The notes beneath the pieces were generated by a model that did no database searches, was not told the DNA's origin, and was given only the letters and a program-made list of their open reading frames with translations. DNA of 64,000 nt from Bacillus carboniphilus (GTDB lineage Bacteria; Bacillota; Bacilli; Bacillales; JC228), in assembly GCF_039522365.1 (NCBI RefSeq), contig NZ_BAAADJ010000064.1:62001-126000 (forward strand), read 5' to 3'. A program made the position numbers and the translations under genes. Shown piece after piece: positions 39,411-47,865 of the stretch. The first letter of the stretch is position 1, and every line of letters begins with the position of its first letter.

Positions 39411-40821
39411 GTATTTCTATCAACAATTTATTAGTCATATCGGCGTTATTTTAGTGGCCTTTTTAGTATTGAGTCTTCTTGTCTCTCATTATATTGAAAG
39501 AGCCGTCTATGAAAATAAGGTAGATGAGCTCACCACTTATGGTGAAAATATTTTAGGACATTTTGAGAACACCCTTCTAGGTAGGGAGAGAATATTAAAT
39601 CAATATTCAAGTGTACTTCATGACCGCGGAATCCAATTTGCTGTCTTTGATGAGAGAAGCCGAATTTTATATGCCGGTGATTGGTTTATCACCTCCATTA
39701 CCTTAACAGAGAATGAATGGAGTCATATAACGAATGGTCAGACCGTAGTGGTAAAACATGACATCAAACGTTTTAACCAAGAAGTATCATTTGTGGCCAT
39801 ACCGTATTTTGAAAACGGTATGTTTGTTGGCGGGATCTTAATGACATCTCCTATTAGTGGTTCAAGAGAAATGATAAGCGATATGAATCAATTTCTATGG
39901 TATGCCGTTTTAATTGCTCTAGCAGTCTCGCTTGCATTGAGTGGACTCTTTTCAAAATTACATGTGAACAGAATTAAGAAAATGAGGGAAGCAACTTCGC
40001 TTGTTTCCTCAGGTGATTATTCGGTTCGTGTCCCTTCCTCAAATTTTGATGAGATTGGAGAACTAGCCAAAGATTTTAATCACATGGTTGAAAAAATCAA
40101 TTCTTCGATGGAAGAGATTCAAAGATTAGAAAACAGAAGACGTCAATTTATTGCAGATGTCTCTCATGAATTGCGGACACCACTAACCACGATTAGAGGA
40201 ATTATTGAAGGGCTTAGAACCGATATGATTCCTGAAGTTGAAAAAGAAAAAGGGATTCAGTTAGTCAATCAGGAAACAAATCGATTGATTCGACTTGTGA
40301 ATGAGAACTTAGATTATGAAAAAATTCGTTCCAATCAAGTTTCACTTAATCAGGTTGATTTGGTTCTAGAAGAAGCCATGGAGGTTATAAAGGAACAATT
40401 ATCGATCCAAGCAGAAGAAAAAGGAAATAAGATTGTCATCGATGTCAAGCCTGACGTCCATGTGTACGCAGACTATGATCGACTTATTCAAATTCTGATT
40501 AACATTACAAAGAATAGTATCCAGTTTACTTCAGATGGAACTATCTATCTAAGAGGAAAAATGTCCGAATCATTTACCACTATTGAAATTGAAGATACGG
40601 GTGTCGGGATTGACCCAGATGAAGTGAAAAAAATATGGAGTCGTTTCTATAAGGCTGACATTTCCCGAAGGAGTAATCCATATGGGGAGTTTGGATTAGG
40701 GTTGTCCATTGTTAAGCAACTTGTTCAACTACATCATGGTCACATTGAAGTAATGAGTGAAAAAGGAAAGGGAGCGAGGTTTATTATCCAACTGCCTTTT
40801 CAGGACAATGTAAAGAATTAA
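39400..40821 (+). CDS. Sensor histidine kinase
   Basis: A 473-residue membrane kinase. TM1 is near 9-31 and TM2 near 167-186, with an extracytoplasmic sensor of about 135 residues between. HAMP (about 187-240) is followed by the dimerisation domain with phospho-accepting H256 in DVSHELRTPLTTIRG. The ATPase domain has the N box NITKNSIQF, G1 EDTGVGIDP and G2 GLGLSIVK. It overlaps the response regulator gene and ends at a terminator. Confidence 0.93.
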   Translation: MKLKYFYQQFISHIGVILVAFLVLSLLVSHYIERAVYENKVDELTTYGENILGHFENTLLGRERILNQYSSVLHDRGIQFAVFDERSRILYAGDWFITSITLTENEWSHITNGQTVVVKHDIKRFNQEVSFVAIPYFENGMFVGGILMTSPISGSREMISDMNQFLWYAVLIALAVSLALSGLFSKLHVNRIKKMREATSLVSSGDYSVRVPSSNFDEIGELAKDFNHMVEKINSSMEEIQRLENRRRQFIADVSHELRTPLTTIRGIIEGLRTDMIPEVEKEKGIQLVNQETNRLIRLVNENLDYEKIRSNQVSLNQVDLVLEEAMEVIKEQLSIQAEEKGNKIVIDVKPDVHVYADYDRLIQILINITKNSIQFTSDGTIYLRGKMSESFTTIEIEDTGVGIDPDEVKKIWSRFYKADISRRSNPYGEFGLGLSIVKQLVQLHHGHIEVMSEKGKGARFIIQLPFQDNVKN

Positions 40822-40845
40822 CGGTAGAAAAACTTTCTATAACAT

Positions 40846-40889
40846 ACACAAAAAAGAACATATTAAGATAATATGTCCTTTTTTGTGTG
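40846..40889. terminator. Bidirectional terminator after the two-component operon
   Basis: ACACAAAAAAG and ACATATTA pair with TAATATGT and CTTTTTTGTGT with one mismatch, giving a long stem with A and T runs. It serves both the kinase gene and the converging minus-strand gene. Confidence 0.85.
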
Positions 40890-40907
40890 ACCATCGAGTT
40901 TTCTAAC

Positions 40908-41117
40908 CTAGCATTTAGGGAAGTAACAAGCACCTACAATGATTAGTAAGATGAACAATACTACAATCAATACAAAGGTATTGTTACAAGGTTCAGGACA
41001 AGCGTATCCGTAACTAGGAGCAACATAAGTTGGTTGTGGTGGAACATTAGCTGCCATTACGGGTGCGGCGTTTACGTTAGCCCCCATATAAGGTGCTGCA
41101 TTGACATTAGCCTCCAT
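40908..41117 (-). CDS. YjcZ-like sporulation membrane peptide with N-terminal repeats
   Basis: A 69-residue protein. The C-terminal NNTFVLIVVLFILLIIVGACYF is the hydrophobic signature of the YjcZ/tiny-TM Bacillus sporulation family. The N-terminus repeats ANVNAAP twice, with a third degenerate ANV, then a Pro/Tyr/Cys-rich stretch. ATG 41117 follows AAAGGAAG at about 8 bases; the frame extends to 41171 without support. It lies next to the coat transglutaminase gene, consistent with a sporulation role. The repeat extension is unusual for this family. Confidence 0.72.
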   Translation of the reverse strand: MEANVNAAPYMGANVNAAPVMAANVPPQPTYVAPSYGYACPEPCNNTFVLIVVLFILLIIVGACYFPKC

Positions 41118-41214
41118 ATTCATACTTCCTTTCGTATAGATATTCACTACATTATACTCACCTAGTTTCAAAGTGTCCTGATTCGGAAAGAAAATGGGTG
41201 TATGTCACGAATGC

Positions 41215-42057
41215 TTATGAACTGATGTATTTTTGGAGATAAGTGAGATAGTTATAAAAGGAAATAGAACATTCATTATGGTGGAATACAAAATGAAATT
41301 TTTTATAATCGGCATGGTTTCTTTGGTATGTTGTTAATCCAGAAAGACGATCAAAGGAAGGTTTGGTACGCAGTCTTGTTAAATAAGCGGGTTCACTACT
41401 ATCCGGGCGTCTCTTTTGATTTAAAAAATCAATGACTTCTTCAGCAGTCATTATACTAAAACCATGCCCGAAATATTTTCCATCATCCATCAAGACAGCG
41501 TTTAATCCCCTATACCAAGGGGTCTGTGGACTAAAGTCTGGATTGTTGAAATAAACAACATCACCAGGTAAAAAATGATCGGAATAATCGGTGGAAATCC
41601 CGAGATCTGGGTCAGCGTGCCAGCTATATAAATAGATATCTTGGAAGGCATAGTTAAATAATGGCCTTCCAATACTTTTAAGTACTGCATGGTAAAAAAT
41701 AATGATACAAGCAGTTGCACATTCAAATGCATACAGGGAACTATTTTTGTAAATGTCCAAAATGGCATCCGATGGAGTAGCGTTAGGCTTTAACAGAAAC
41801 CCACCTGCGCTTGTTAATTTCCAGTAGTTATCATTACACCGGGCATTCTCAAAAGTATTAAATTCTGCCTCACTATTATTCATTAGCCTTGCGCTTTCAA
41901 TAATGTTTTTACGCAGGTTTAGCTCAAATAAAAGGTCATTTTTGGAAGGATAGGAATATAAGACATGCGAGTCTAACATTTTTTGAGCAATCACTTGTTC
42001 CAAATTTCCAACATTCAGTTCCTTCGGCTGAAAAGGCATACCAGTAACATGTATCAT
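41215..42057 (-). CDS. tgl: Spore coat protein-glutamine gamma-glutamyltransferase
   Basis: Cross-links coat proteins through epsilon-(gamma-glutamyl)lysine bonds during spore maturation. It aligns along its length with B. subtilis Tgl: LLFELNLRKNII, LYAFECATACIIIFYHAVL, GDVVYFNNPDFSPQTPWYRG and KYFGHG. The nucleophile is C113 (C116 in B. subtilis); E112 and H198 correspond to E115 and H200. The position of catalytic E187 is Leu185 (codon TTA at 41503-41505). It has 280 residues, about 35 longer than B. subtilis Tgl at the C-terminus. On the minus strand, a GGGAGAA site precedes the ATG. Confidence 0.9.
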   Translation of the reverse strand: MIHVTGMPFQPKELNVGNLEQVIAQKMLDSHVLYSYPSKNDLLFELNLRKNIIESARLMNNSEAEFNTFENARCNDNYWKLTSAGGFLLKPNATPSDAILDIYKNSSLYAFECATACIIIFYHAVLKSIGRPLFNYAFQDIYLYSWHADPDLGISTDYSDHFLPGDVVYFNNPDFSPQTPWYRGLNAVLMDDGKYFGHGFSIMTAEEVIDFLNQKRRPDSSEPAYLTRLRTKPSFDRLSGLTTYQRNHADYKKFHFVFHHNECSISFYNYLTYLQKYISS

Positions 42058-42208
42058 GAAGTTCTCCCTTCATAGAATGGTATTGTTCATATCATATTCG
42101 AGCTAGCTATTGATTTTGAACCTTTATTTTGGGAAGTTTGAATAATGGAAAGAAAAAGACAAATAATGAAAGAAATGTGGAAAAGTAGAAAACAAGGAGA
42201 TATGTCTT

Positions 42209-42682
42209 ATGATTGGACTACCTCTTACTATAATTTTATCTGTGTCAATTTCATTACTCTATTTTTTTCAAAGGAAACGATTCAGCTTTTTAGAAAATTC
42301 TATCGTTTATATGGTTATGACCATCTTAACAACCAATGTTATAACTATCTTGTCTTTAAATTTTAGGTGGATAAAAAAGACAGAAAATCCATTTCTATTC
42401 CCCGCCGTTCTTCTTTACCGAGACATAATTATTCCGTTGCTTGTATTAATTTTTATTAATGTTTTTCATTCCAGCTCTACTTTGAAAAAAAGGTCTTTTT
42501 ATTTCATTCTTATTTTTATTGGTTTGAATGGAATTGAAGCACTCTTAATTTTCCTTCATGTATTCGAATATCTCAATTGGAATCTTTTATATGCAGCCAT
42601 TGTTAATGCTGCGTATTTATTGTGTGGATTATGGATTACAAAAATTGTTTTCTTTGTTTCTAAAAGGAGTCTACATCAATGA
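42209..42682 (+). CDS. Small multi-pass membrane protein, unknown function
   Basis: A 157-residue protein with four to five hydrophobic helices (about 3-20, 27-48, 64-84, 95-118, 122-150) and short basic loops. I do not recognise a defined family. AAGGAGA at 42194-42200 is 7-8 bases before ATG 42209, a clear start; an overlapping frame from 42145 has no such site. Its stop overlaps the start of the next gene (ATGA), so the two proteins are translationally coupled and may act together. Confidence 0.75.
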   Translation: MIGLPLTIILSVSISLLYFFQRKRFSFLENSIVYMVMTILTTNVITILSLNFRWIKKTENPFLFPAVLLYRDIIIPLLVLIFINVFHSSSTLKKRSFYFILIFIGLNGIEALLIFLHVFEYLNWNLLYAAIVNAAYLLCGLWITKIVFFVSKRSLHQ

Positions 42683-43170
42683 CAGTGGTTTATGAAAAGG
42701 CCTTTGATTGGAATGAATGGTTAATTATTATTACCCTATTATTTTTAAATATTGTTATTTTAATCATTCCTAAACTTTTCACCGTGATTGAGGGGATTGC
42801 CTATTATTTGTACGGGATTGCGATTGTGCATTTCTTCGATCATACGACAAGTGTTAAACCATGGGATTTATATGATGTAAATGACAACTCAAACTATCAA
42901 CTAATGGACTTCATTTATTATGTATTGAATGGACCCATTAGTTATATTTTTATCTACTTATATTTAAAGCTTAATATAAAGGGGCAACAAACGATTCTCT
43001 ATATCCTTTTATGGTCAGGTTTCTCCGTTTTAGTTGAATGGTTCGGAGTTAAAATCGGTCTTTTTCATTACGATAAAGGATATAAAATGTACTGGTCCTT
43101 CCCAATATACATGGTAATTCAAACTCTCCTAATTATTTATTACCATATAATTCAAAAAACGAACAAATAA
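42679..43170 (+). CDS. CBO0543-like membrane protein
   Basis: A 163-residue protein with about five helices. The C-terminal GLFHYDKGYKMYWSFPIYM pattern resembles the uncharacterised CBO0543 family of spore formers. ATG 42679 overlaps the preceding stop, with AAAAGGAG upstream. Function unknown; its neighbourhood holds spore-coat and envelope-quality-control genes. Confidence 0.72.
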   Translation: MTVVYEKAFDWNEWLIIITLLFLNIVILIIPKLFTVIEGIAYYLYGIAIVHFFDHTTSVKPWDLYDVNDNSNYQLMDFIYYVLNGPISYIFIYLYLKLNIKGQQTILYILLWSGFSVLVEWFGVKIGLFHYDKGYKMYWSFPIYMVIQTLLIIYYHIIQKTNK

Positions 43171-43262
43171 TAAAATATCAGTGGATTGTTAGGTTTTGAT
43201 TTTATTGATAAATCTGTAGTCGATGAAAAAGGGGTTAATAATGTTTCTTCGTCTTTTCAAAG

Positions 43263-43303
43263 TTTGTTCATAATTTGTTCATACTTAGTGGATATTCTAT
43301 AAA
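43263..43303 (+). promoter_or_regulatory. htrA promoter with tandem TTTGTTCATA sites
   Basis: TTTGTTCATA occurs at 43263-43272 and again at 43274-43283, an 11-base period typical of OmpR-family regulator sites. The second copy contains a -35 TTGTTC (43275-43280), followed 17 bases later by -10 TATAAA (43298-43303). The arrangement suggests activation by a two-component regulator of the CssR type. Confidence 0.65.
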
Positions 43304-43361
43304 TAGTCAGAAGTGGTTATCCCATTCCCTTAGATTGAAATGTGTATAAGGAGTGATAAAC

Positions 43362-44612
43362 ATGAGTTTGGATGAACAAAAACCATTTGACAACGATACA
43401 GAATATCATACTGAGTTACAGAAGAAAGAAGAAATACCAAAAGATAAAAAGAAAGGAAGAGCTTTTTTATCCTCGATATCAGCAGGCGTGTTAGGATCAG
43501 CCATTACATTAGGCTTTGTGACATTTACTGATTCCTTTGCAAATGATGAGAATGTAGAAAATCAACCTAAAACAGAAGAAGTAACGACAACCCCTACGGG
43601 AAGTTCAAATGTAAATGCGACACCTGTTTCCACACAAACTGGTTCACTAGCCGATATCGTTGAGGAAGCATCGCAGGCTATTGTAGGAATCGTGAATATT
43701 CAACAACAGCGACAATTTTATTCGAATACAACACAGAATGTCCAAAGTGGGACAGGGTCTGGCATTCTTTTTAAAAAAGAGGAAGATCACGCCTACGTTG
43801 TAACGAATTATCATGTAATTGAAGGAGCTTATGATGTCGAAGTGTCCCTCTATAATGGTGAAAAAGCGTCAGCAAAATTAGTTGGAGCCGATCCATTAAC
43901 TGACTTAGCTGTTTTAAAAATCGATGCAGAGCATGTAGATTCTGTTATTGATTTTGGTGATTCATCAAATCTACGTCCAGGTGACCAGGTGTTAGCGATT
44001 GGAAATCCATTAGGATTAGATTTATCTCGGACAGTAACCCAAGGTATTGTAAGTGCAGTTAATCGTTCAATCCCTGTGTCAACATCAGCAGGGGAATGGG
44101 AACTTAATGTTATTCAGACAGACGCCGCTATCAATCCAGGGAATAGCGGAGGTGCACTGATTAATACAAAGGGTGAAGTCATTGGAATTAATAGTTTAAA
44201 AATTGCGCAAAACGGTGTAGAAGGACTTGGATTCGCTATTCCTAGTAACGACTTAGTCCCTATCGTTAATGAAATTATCCAAAATGGAGAAGTAGAGCGA
44301 CCTTATATGGGGGTTGGTTTAGTCAGCCTAGATGAAGTTCCACATTTTTATCTGCCTGAGCTTCCTGAGAGCGTAGAAGGTGGAGCAGTAGTTCAAAATC
44401 TTGATCCTAATTCCGCTGCAGCCAAAGCAGGAATTAAGGTAAAAGACGTAATTGTTTCTATCAATGGCGTTGAAGTGAAAAGCTCAAACGAGATTCGAAA
44501 GTATTTATATACCGAATTAAAGGTTGGAGATGAAGTAAAACTTGGAATCTACCGGGATGGAAAACCGATTACAATTTCTATGACTTTAACCAGTAAGGAT
44601 TCAGGAATCTAA
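43362..44612 (+). CDS. HtrA/DegP-like membrane-anchored serine protease
   Basis: Extracytoplasmic quality-control protease of 416 residues. A cytoplasmic N-terminus (about 1-32) precedes one membrane helix (about 33-55) and a Thr/Ser-rich linker. The trypsin-like domain has the triad H151 (TNYHVIEG), D181 (LTDLAVLKI) and S262 (NPGNSGGALI). A C-terminal PDZ domain follows (about 310-405). It matches the HtrA/HtrB/YyxA class. ATG 43362 has AAGGAGTGA about 6 bases upstream. A parvulin gene follows in the same direction after about 30 bases. Confidence 0.92.
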   Translation: MSLDEQKPFDNDTEYHTELQKKEEIPKDKKKGRAFLSSISAGVLGSAITLGFVTFTDSFANDENVENQPKTEEVTTTPTGSSNVNATPVSTQTGSLADIVEEASQAIVGIVNIQQQRQFYSNTTQNVQSGTGSGILFKKEEDHAYVVTNYHVIEGAYDVEVSLYNGEKASAKLVGADPLTDLAVLKIDAEHVDSVIDFGDSSNLRPGDQVLAIGNPLGLDLSRTVTQGIVSAVNRSIPVSTSAGEWELNVIQTDAAINPGNSGGALINTKGEVIGINSLKIAQNGVEGLGFAIPSNDLVPIVNEIIQNGEVERPYMGVGLVSLDEVPHFYLPELPESVEGGAVVQNLDPNSAAAKAGIKVKDVIVSINGVEVKSSNEIRKYLYTELKVGDEVKLGIYRDGKPITISMTLTSKDSGI

Positions 44613-44643
44613 AACTGATAAGAGAGATTAAGAGGAGATTTAT

Positions 44644-45507
44644 ATGAGAAAAGTAATCATGTTGCTAGTGGGGATCATCGTCGTATTAACGACGATATTG
44701 GGAGTGGCCGTTTCAAGAGATGAAGCTGTAGCTAGTGTTAATGGAAATAAAATAACTAAAGATGATCTCTACAATCTGTTAGTTACTCAATATGGTCAAG
44801 GCGCTTTAGACATGCTTGTTACAGATGAAATGATTAAACTAGAAGCCAAAGAGCAAAAAGTTAACGTTGATCAAAAGGAAATTGATAATGAAATCAATAT
44901 TTTGCAAGAATCGTATGGAGGAAAAGAGAGTTTTAATATGGCTTTAGAGTCAACAGGAGTTTCCCTTGACGTACTGGAAAACGACATTGAAACCTATTTA
45001 TTAACGAAGAAGCTCATGGCCCCCACAATTGAAGTTACAGAAGAAGAAATGGAAAACTACTTTGAGGAAAATAAGGATTCGTTTGCTCACCTTGAACAGG
45101 TAAATGCCCGTCATATTCTAATTAAGGATGAGGAAACGGCACTAGAGGTAAAAGAAAAATTAAAAGCCGGAGAGGATTTCGCTGAGCTAGCCAAAGAATA
45201 TTCTACAGATCCAGGGAGTGCACAATCTGGTGGAGAGCTAGGATACTTTGGTAAAGGTGAAATGGTGGAAGCATTTGAAGAAGTAGCTTTTTCCATTGAA
45301 ATAAATACAATAAGTGACCCAGTAAAAACAGAACATGGTTATCACATAATTGAAGTTACTGAAAAGAAGGAAGCAAAAGAAGCAAATTTTGACGAGAACA
45401 AAGAAGTTATAGAAGAGACACTTTTTAATCAAAAGATGGATTCTCAGTATACAACGTGGGTTGAAGAATTAAAAAGTGAATATGAGATAGAGACTTTCTT
45501 AGAATAA
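44644..45507 (+). CDS. PrsA-like parvulin foldase, membrane-anchored
   Basis: Peptidyl-prolyl isomerase of 287 residues. A SurA/PrsA-type N-terminal region (SVNGNKITKDDLYNLLV) precedes a parvulin domain (about 130-230, NARHILIKDEETA to EHGYHIIEVTEK). The N-terminal hydrophobic segment VIMLLVGIIVVLTTILGVAVS has no lipobox cysteine, unlike PrsA, so it is likely an uncleaved anchor or signal peptide. Coupled with the HtrA-like protease it forms a fold-or-degrade pair outside the membrane. AAGAGGAGAT precedes the ATG. Confidence 0.88.
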   Translation: MRKVIMLLVGIIVVLTTILGVAVSRDEAVASVNGNKITKDDLYNLLVTQYGQGALDMLVTDEMIKLEAKEQKVNVDQKEIDNEINILQESYGGKESFNMALESTGVSLDVLENDIETYLLTKKLMAPTIEVTEEEMENYFEENKDSFAHLEQVNARHILIKDEETALEVKEKLKAGEDFAELAKEYSTDPGSAQSGGELGYFGKGEMVEAFEEVAFSIEINTISDPVKTEHGYHIIEVTEKKEAKEANFDENKEVIEETLFNQKMDSQYTTWVEELKSEYEIETFLE

Positions 45508-45532
45508 ATTATTCCCCCCTCTTTATATAGAT

Positions 45533-45568
45533 GAAAAAACAGGCGCCCAAATGAGTGCCTGTTTTTTT
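45533..45568. terminator. Bidirectional terminator between the parvulin gene and namA
   Basis: ACAGGCGC and GTGCCTGT pair (one G-T) with runs of A and T on both sides. The flanking genes converge. Confidence 0.85.
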
Positions 45569-45578
45569 AAAATTCATT

Positions 45579-46598
45579 TTAAACCCAACCACGCTCATAT
45601 TGCACAGGGCTTTGGATTTCTTCACCAAGCTCTTTAGCGGCTCTTCGTGGCCAGTAAGGGTCTCTTAGTAGTTCTCGTGCCAAAAAGATAAGGTCTGATC
45701 GGTCATTTTGTAGTACTTCCTCTGCTTGAACACCGGTTGTAATCAAACCTACGGCCCCTGTATCAATGTCAGCACCATGTTTTATTGTTTCTGCTAATTT
45801 CACTTGGTAACCAGGATATACATTGATTCTCGCGGGAACGACAGCACCAGAGCTTACGTCAATTAAATCTACTCCTTGGTCTTTCATCCATTTAGAGAAA
45901 ACAACATAGTCTTCTACATCAAGGCCTTCTTCATGGTAATCCTTAGCGGAAACGCGAACAAATAGTGGTCCGTCCCAAATGGAGCGAATCTCATCAATGA
46001 CCTCTTTTAAAAAGCGATAGCGATTTTCTACAGATCCACCGTATTCATCGGTTCTTTTATTCGTTAACGGAGACAGGAATTGGTTAATTAGGTACCCGTG
46101 GGCAGCATGGATTTCCAAGATATCGAATCCGGCCTTTTTCGCTCTTTCTGCTCCAAGTTTAAATGCTTCAACCGTTTCAGCAATTTCTTCTTTCGTTAGT
46201 TCTTTCGGTGTTTTATATTTATCACTAAAAGCAATAGCAGAAGAAGATACGATGTCTCCTTCAATATCAGCTTTTCTACCTGCGTGTGCTAACTGAATGG
46301 CTGTCTTTGCACCGTGTTCTTTCATCATGGAAACTAATTTTGTAAAGCCTTCAATGTGTTCATCAGACCAAATTCCAAGGTCTTGTTCGGAGATACGACC
46401 CTGTGCAGTAACCGCTGTTGCCTCTACCATAATTAGTCCAACTTGCCCGACAGCTCTACTTATGTAATGAGTATAATGCCAATTTTGTAGCTTTCCATCT
46501 TTTTCGTGAGATGAATACATGCACATAGGTGCCATGACAATTCTATTTTTTAAGGTAACTCCTTTTACGGTATAGGGAGAAAATAATTTTGTTTTCAA
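45579..46598 (-). CDS. namA: NADPH dehydrogenase NamA (old yellow enzyme)
   Basis: FMN-dependent ene-reductase induced by electrophiles in B. subtilis (YqjM). The segments [21 protein letters not shown] (conserved Cys), [23 protein letters not shown] and the C-terminal [13 protein letters not shown] match. TTG 46598 follows AGAAGGAGG on the minus strand, giving 339 residues (338 in B. subtilis). The longer frame to 46658 has no support. Confidence 0.95.
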   Translation of the reverse strand: MKTKLFSPYTVKGVTLKNRIVMAPMCMYSSHEKDGKLQNWHYTHYISRAVGQVGLIMVEATAVTAQGRISEQDLGIWSDEHIEGFTKLVSMMKEHGAKTAIQLAHAGRKADIEGDIVSSSAIAFSDKYKTPKELTKEEIAETVEAFKLGAERAKKAGFDILEIHAAHGYLINQFLSPLTNKRTDEYGGSVENRYRFLKEVIDEIRSIWDGPLFVRVSAKDYHEEGLDVEDYVVFSKWMKDQGVDLIDVSSGAVVPARINVYPGYQVKLAETIKHGADIDTGAVGLITTGVQAEEVLQNDRSDLIFLARELLRDPYWPRRAAKELGEEIQSPVQYERGWV

Positions 46599-46734
46599 GG
46601 TTTGGCCTCCTTCTCTATTTCGGTAATCTAAATATAGGTAAGTATACCAATTGGACAAAAAAATGAAAAATGATATGCAGATGTTTCACACAATTACGAA
46701 CGCCAGCATACAATGTTTGGTATAAAAAATAGGC

Positions 46735-46763
46735 TTGTAGAATTTTTCAATTTGTTATATATT
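46735..46763 (+). promoter_or_regulatory. Sigma-A promoter of the riboswitch-terC transcript
   Basis: TTGTAG (46735-46740) and TATATT (46758-46763) are 17 bases apart, about 33 bases before the aptamer. Confidence 0.55.
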
Positions 46764-46796
46764 TAAAGTAACAAATGAATACTTTACCTTTTTAAT

Positions 46797-46890
46797 AAAG
46801 GGGAGTAGCTGTTCAATAATAGTCGTCATTTCGGGATCATGATCCTCGGCTTTATTGGCAACCTGGACGTTGTTAGCGAGACCTTTACAT
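46797..46890 (+). promoter_or_regulatory. yybP-ykoY manganese riboswitch aptamer
   Basis: The conserved AAAGGGGAGTAGC opening (46797-46809), the TCGTCATT segment, GGCAACCTGGACGTTGTTAGC and the closing GAGACCTTTA are the hallmarks of the yybP-ykoY Mn2+ riboswitch. AAAGG at the start can pair with CCTTT at the end (P1). That same CCTTT is the 5' arm of the terminator, so ligand-stabilised P1 would prevent termination, an ON switch for export. It sits directly before a terC-type exporter gene. Confidence 0.92.
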
Positions 46891-46916
46891 TCAGTGTAGA
46901 GGTCTCGTTTTATTTT
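46877..46916 (+). terminator. Riboswitch expression-platform terminator
   Basis: A 13-bp stem, CGAGACCTTTACA with TGTAGAGGTCTCG, is followed by TTTTATTTT. Its 5' arm overlaps the P1 strand of the aptamer. Confidence 0.88.
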
Positions 46917-46949
46917 GGCCTTTACCTGATAGGTAAAGGTCATTTTTTA
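46917..46949 (+). terminator. Second terminator-like hairpin in the terC leader
   Basis: GGCCTTTACC and GGTAAAGGTC pair over 10 bp around TGATA, followed by ATTTTTTAT. It lies immediately after the first terminator. Confidence 0.7.
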
Positions 46950-46986
46950 TATAAATCTAGGTTGTCCAATTAAAGGAGGAAGTGAA

Positions 46987-47763
46987 ATGGAATTATCTTT
47001 ATTACTTGAATATGGTTGGGTATTACTTATCCTGATTGCTCTTGAAGGGTTACTCGCAGCTGATAATGCATTGGTGCTAGCCATCATGGTGAAGCATTTG
47101 CCAGAAGAGGAAAGAAAGAAGGCTTTATTTTACGGTTTAGCTGGAGCTTTTGTTTTAAGATTTGGTTCACTATTTGCTATCTCGTTTCTCGTTGATGTGT
47201 GGCAAGTTCAAGCTATCGGTGCCTTGTACCTCCTCTTTATTGCCATTAACCACATTTTCCGAAAGCTGGTTAAAAAGAAAGTGGAAGAGAATTCCTTGGA
47301 AAAACCGAAGAGTGGGTTTTGGGGAACTGTTCTTAAAGTGGAACTAGCTGATTTGGCATTTGCGGTAGATTCTATTTTAGCAGCAGTTGCTCTGGCAATG
47401 GCGTTACCTAATACATCACTCCCAGCGATTGGGGGATTAGATGGTGGTAAGTTTTTAGTTATTTTCGCGGGTGGGGTTATCGGTTTAATCATTATGCGTT
47501 TTGCTGCTAACATTTTTGTTGACTTACTACAAAAAAGACCGGGGCTTGAAATTGCTGCTTTTTGTATCGTAGGTTGGGTTGGCGTTAAGTTAGCTGTTTA
47601 TACTTTGTCACATCCTGCACTTAGTGTATTACCAGAAAAATTTGCAAAATCTCCGGAATGGAAAATAAGCTTCTATGTGATATTAGTTCTAATTGCCGTA
47701 GTTGGTTGGATCACATCTAAGCCAAAGAAAGAAGAAGTTACGAATACTGGGATGAGCGCATAG
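46987..47763 (+). CDS. ykoY: TerC-family manganese exporter (YkoY type)
   Basis: Membrane protein of 258 residues with about seven helices. It shows the TerC signatures LEGLLAADNALVLAIMVKHLP and VELADLAFAVDSILAAVALA, with acidic residues inside helices that are likely metal ligands. TerC proteins under this riboswitch class export Mn2+ in B. subtilis (MeeF/MeeY). Expression here is likely switched on by Mn2+ through the leader. AAAGGAGGAAG precedes the ATG. Confidence 0.9.
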   Translation: MELSLLLEYGWVLLILIALEGLLAADNALVLAIMVKHLPEEERKKALFYGLAGAFVLRFGSLFAISFLVDVWQVQAIGALYLLFIAINHIFRKLVKKKVEENSLEKPKSGFWGTVLKVELADLAFAVDSILAAVALAMALPNTSLPAIGGLDGGKFLVIFAGGVIGLIIMRFAANIFVDLLQKRPGLEIAAFCIVGWVGVKLAVYTLSHPALSVLPEKFAKSPEWKISFYVILVLIAVVGWITSKPKKEEVTNTGMSA

Positions 47764-47865
47764 TCTTTCATTTACACAAACCTAAATTTTGGGTATATTA
47801 CTATAAAAGGATAGGAGGGGTCTACCTTCTCTTATCATACATAGTTTATATTGGAGGAAATTTTC

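Noticed and set aside
42145-42366. 73-codon frame overlapping the first small membrane protein
   Set aside because: No ribosome binding site at its start, and the overlapping frame from 42209 has one at ideal spacing and continues as a clear membrane protein.
46755-46943. 62-codon minus-strand open frame
   Set aside because: It is the complement of the manganese riboswitch and its terminators; no ribosome binding site, and the RNA structure explains the sequence.
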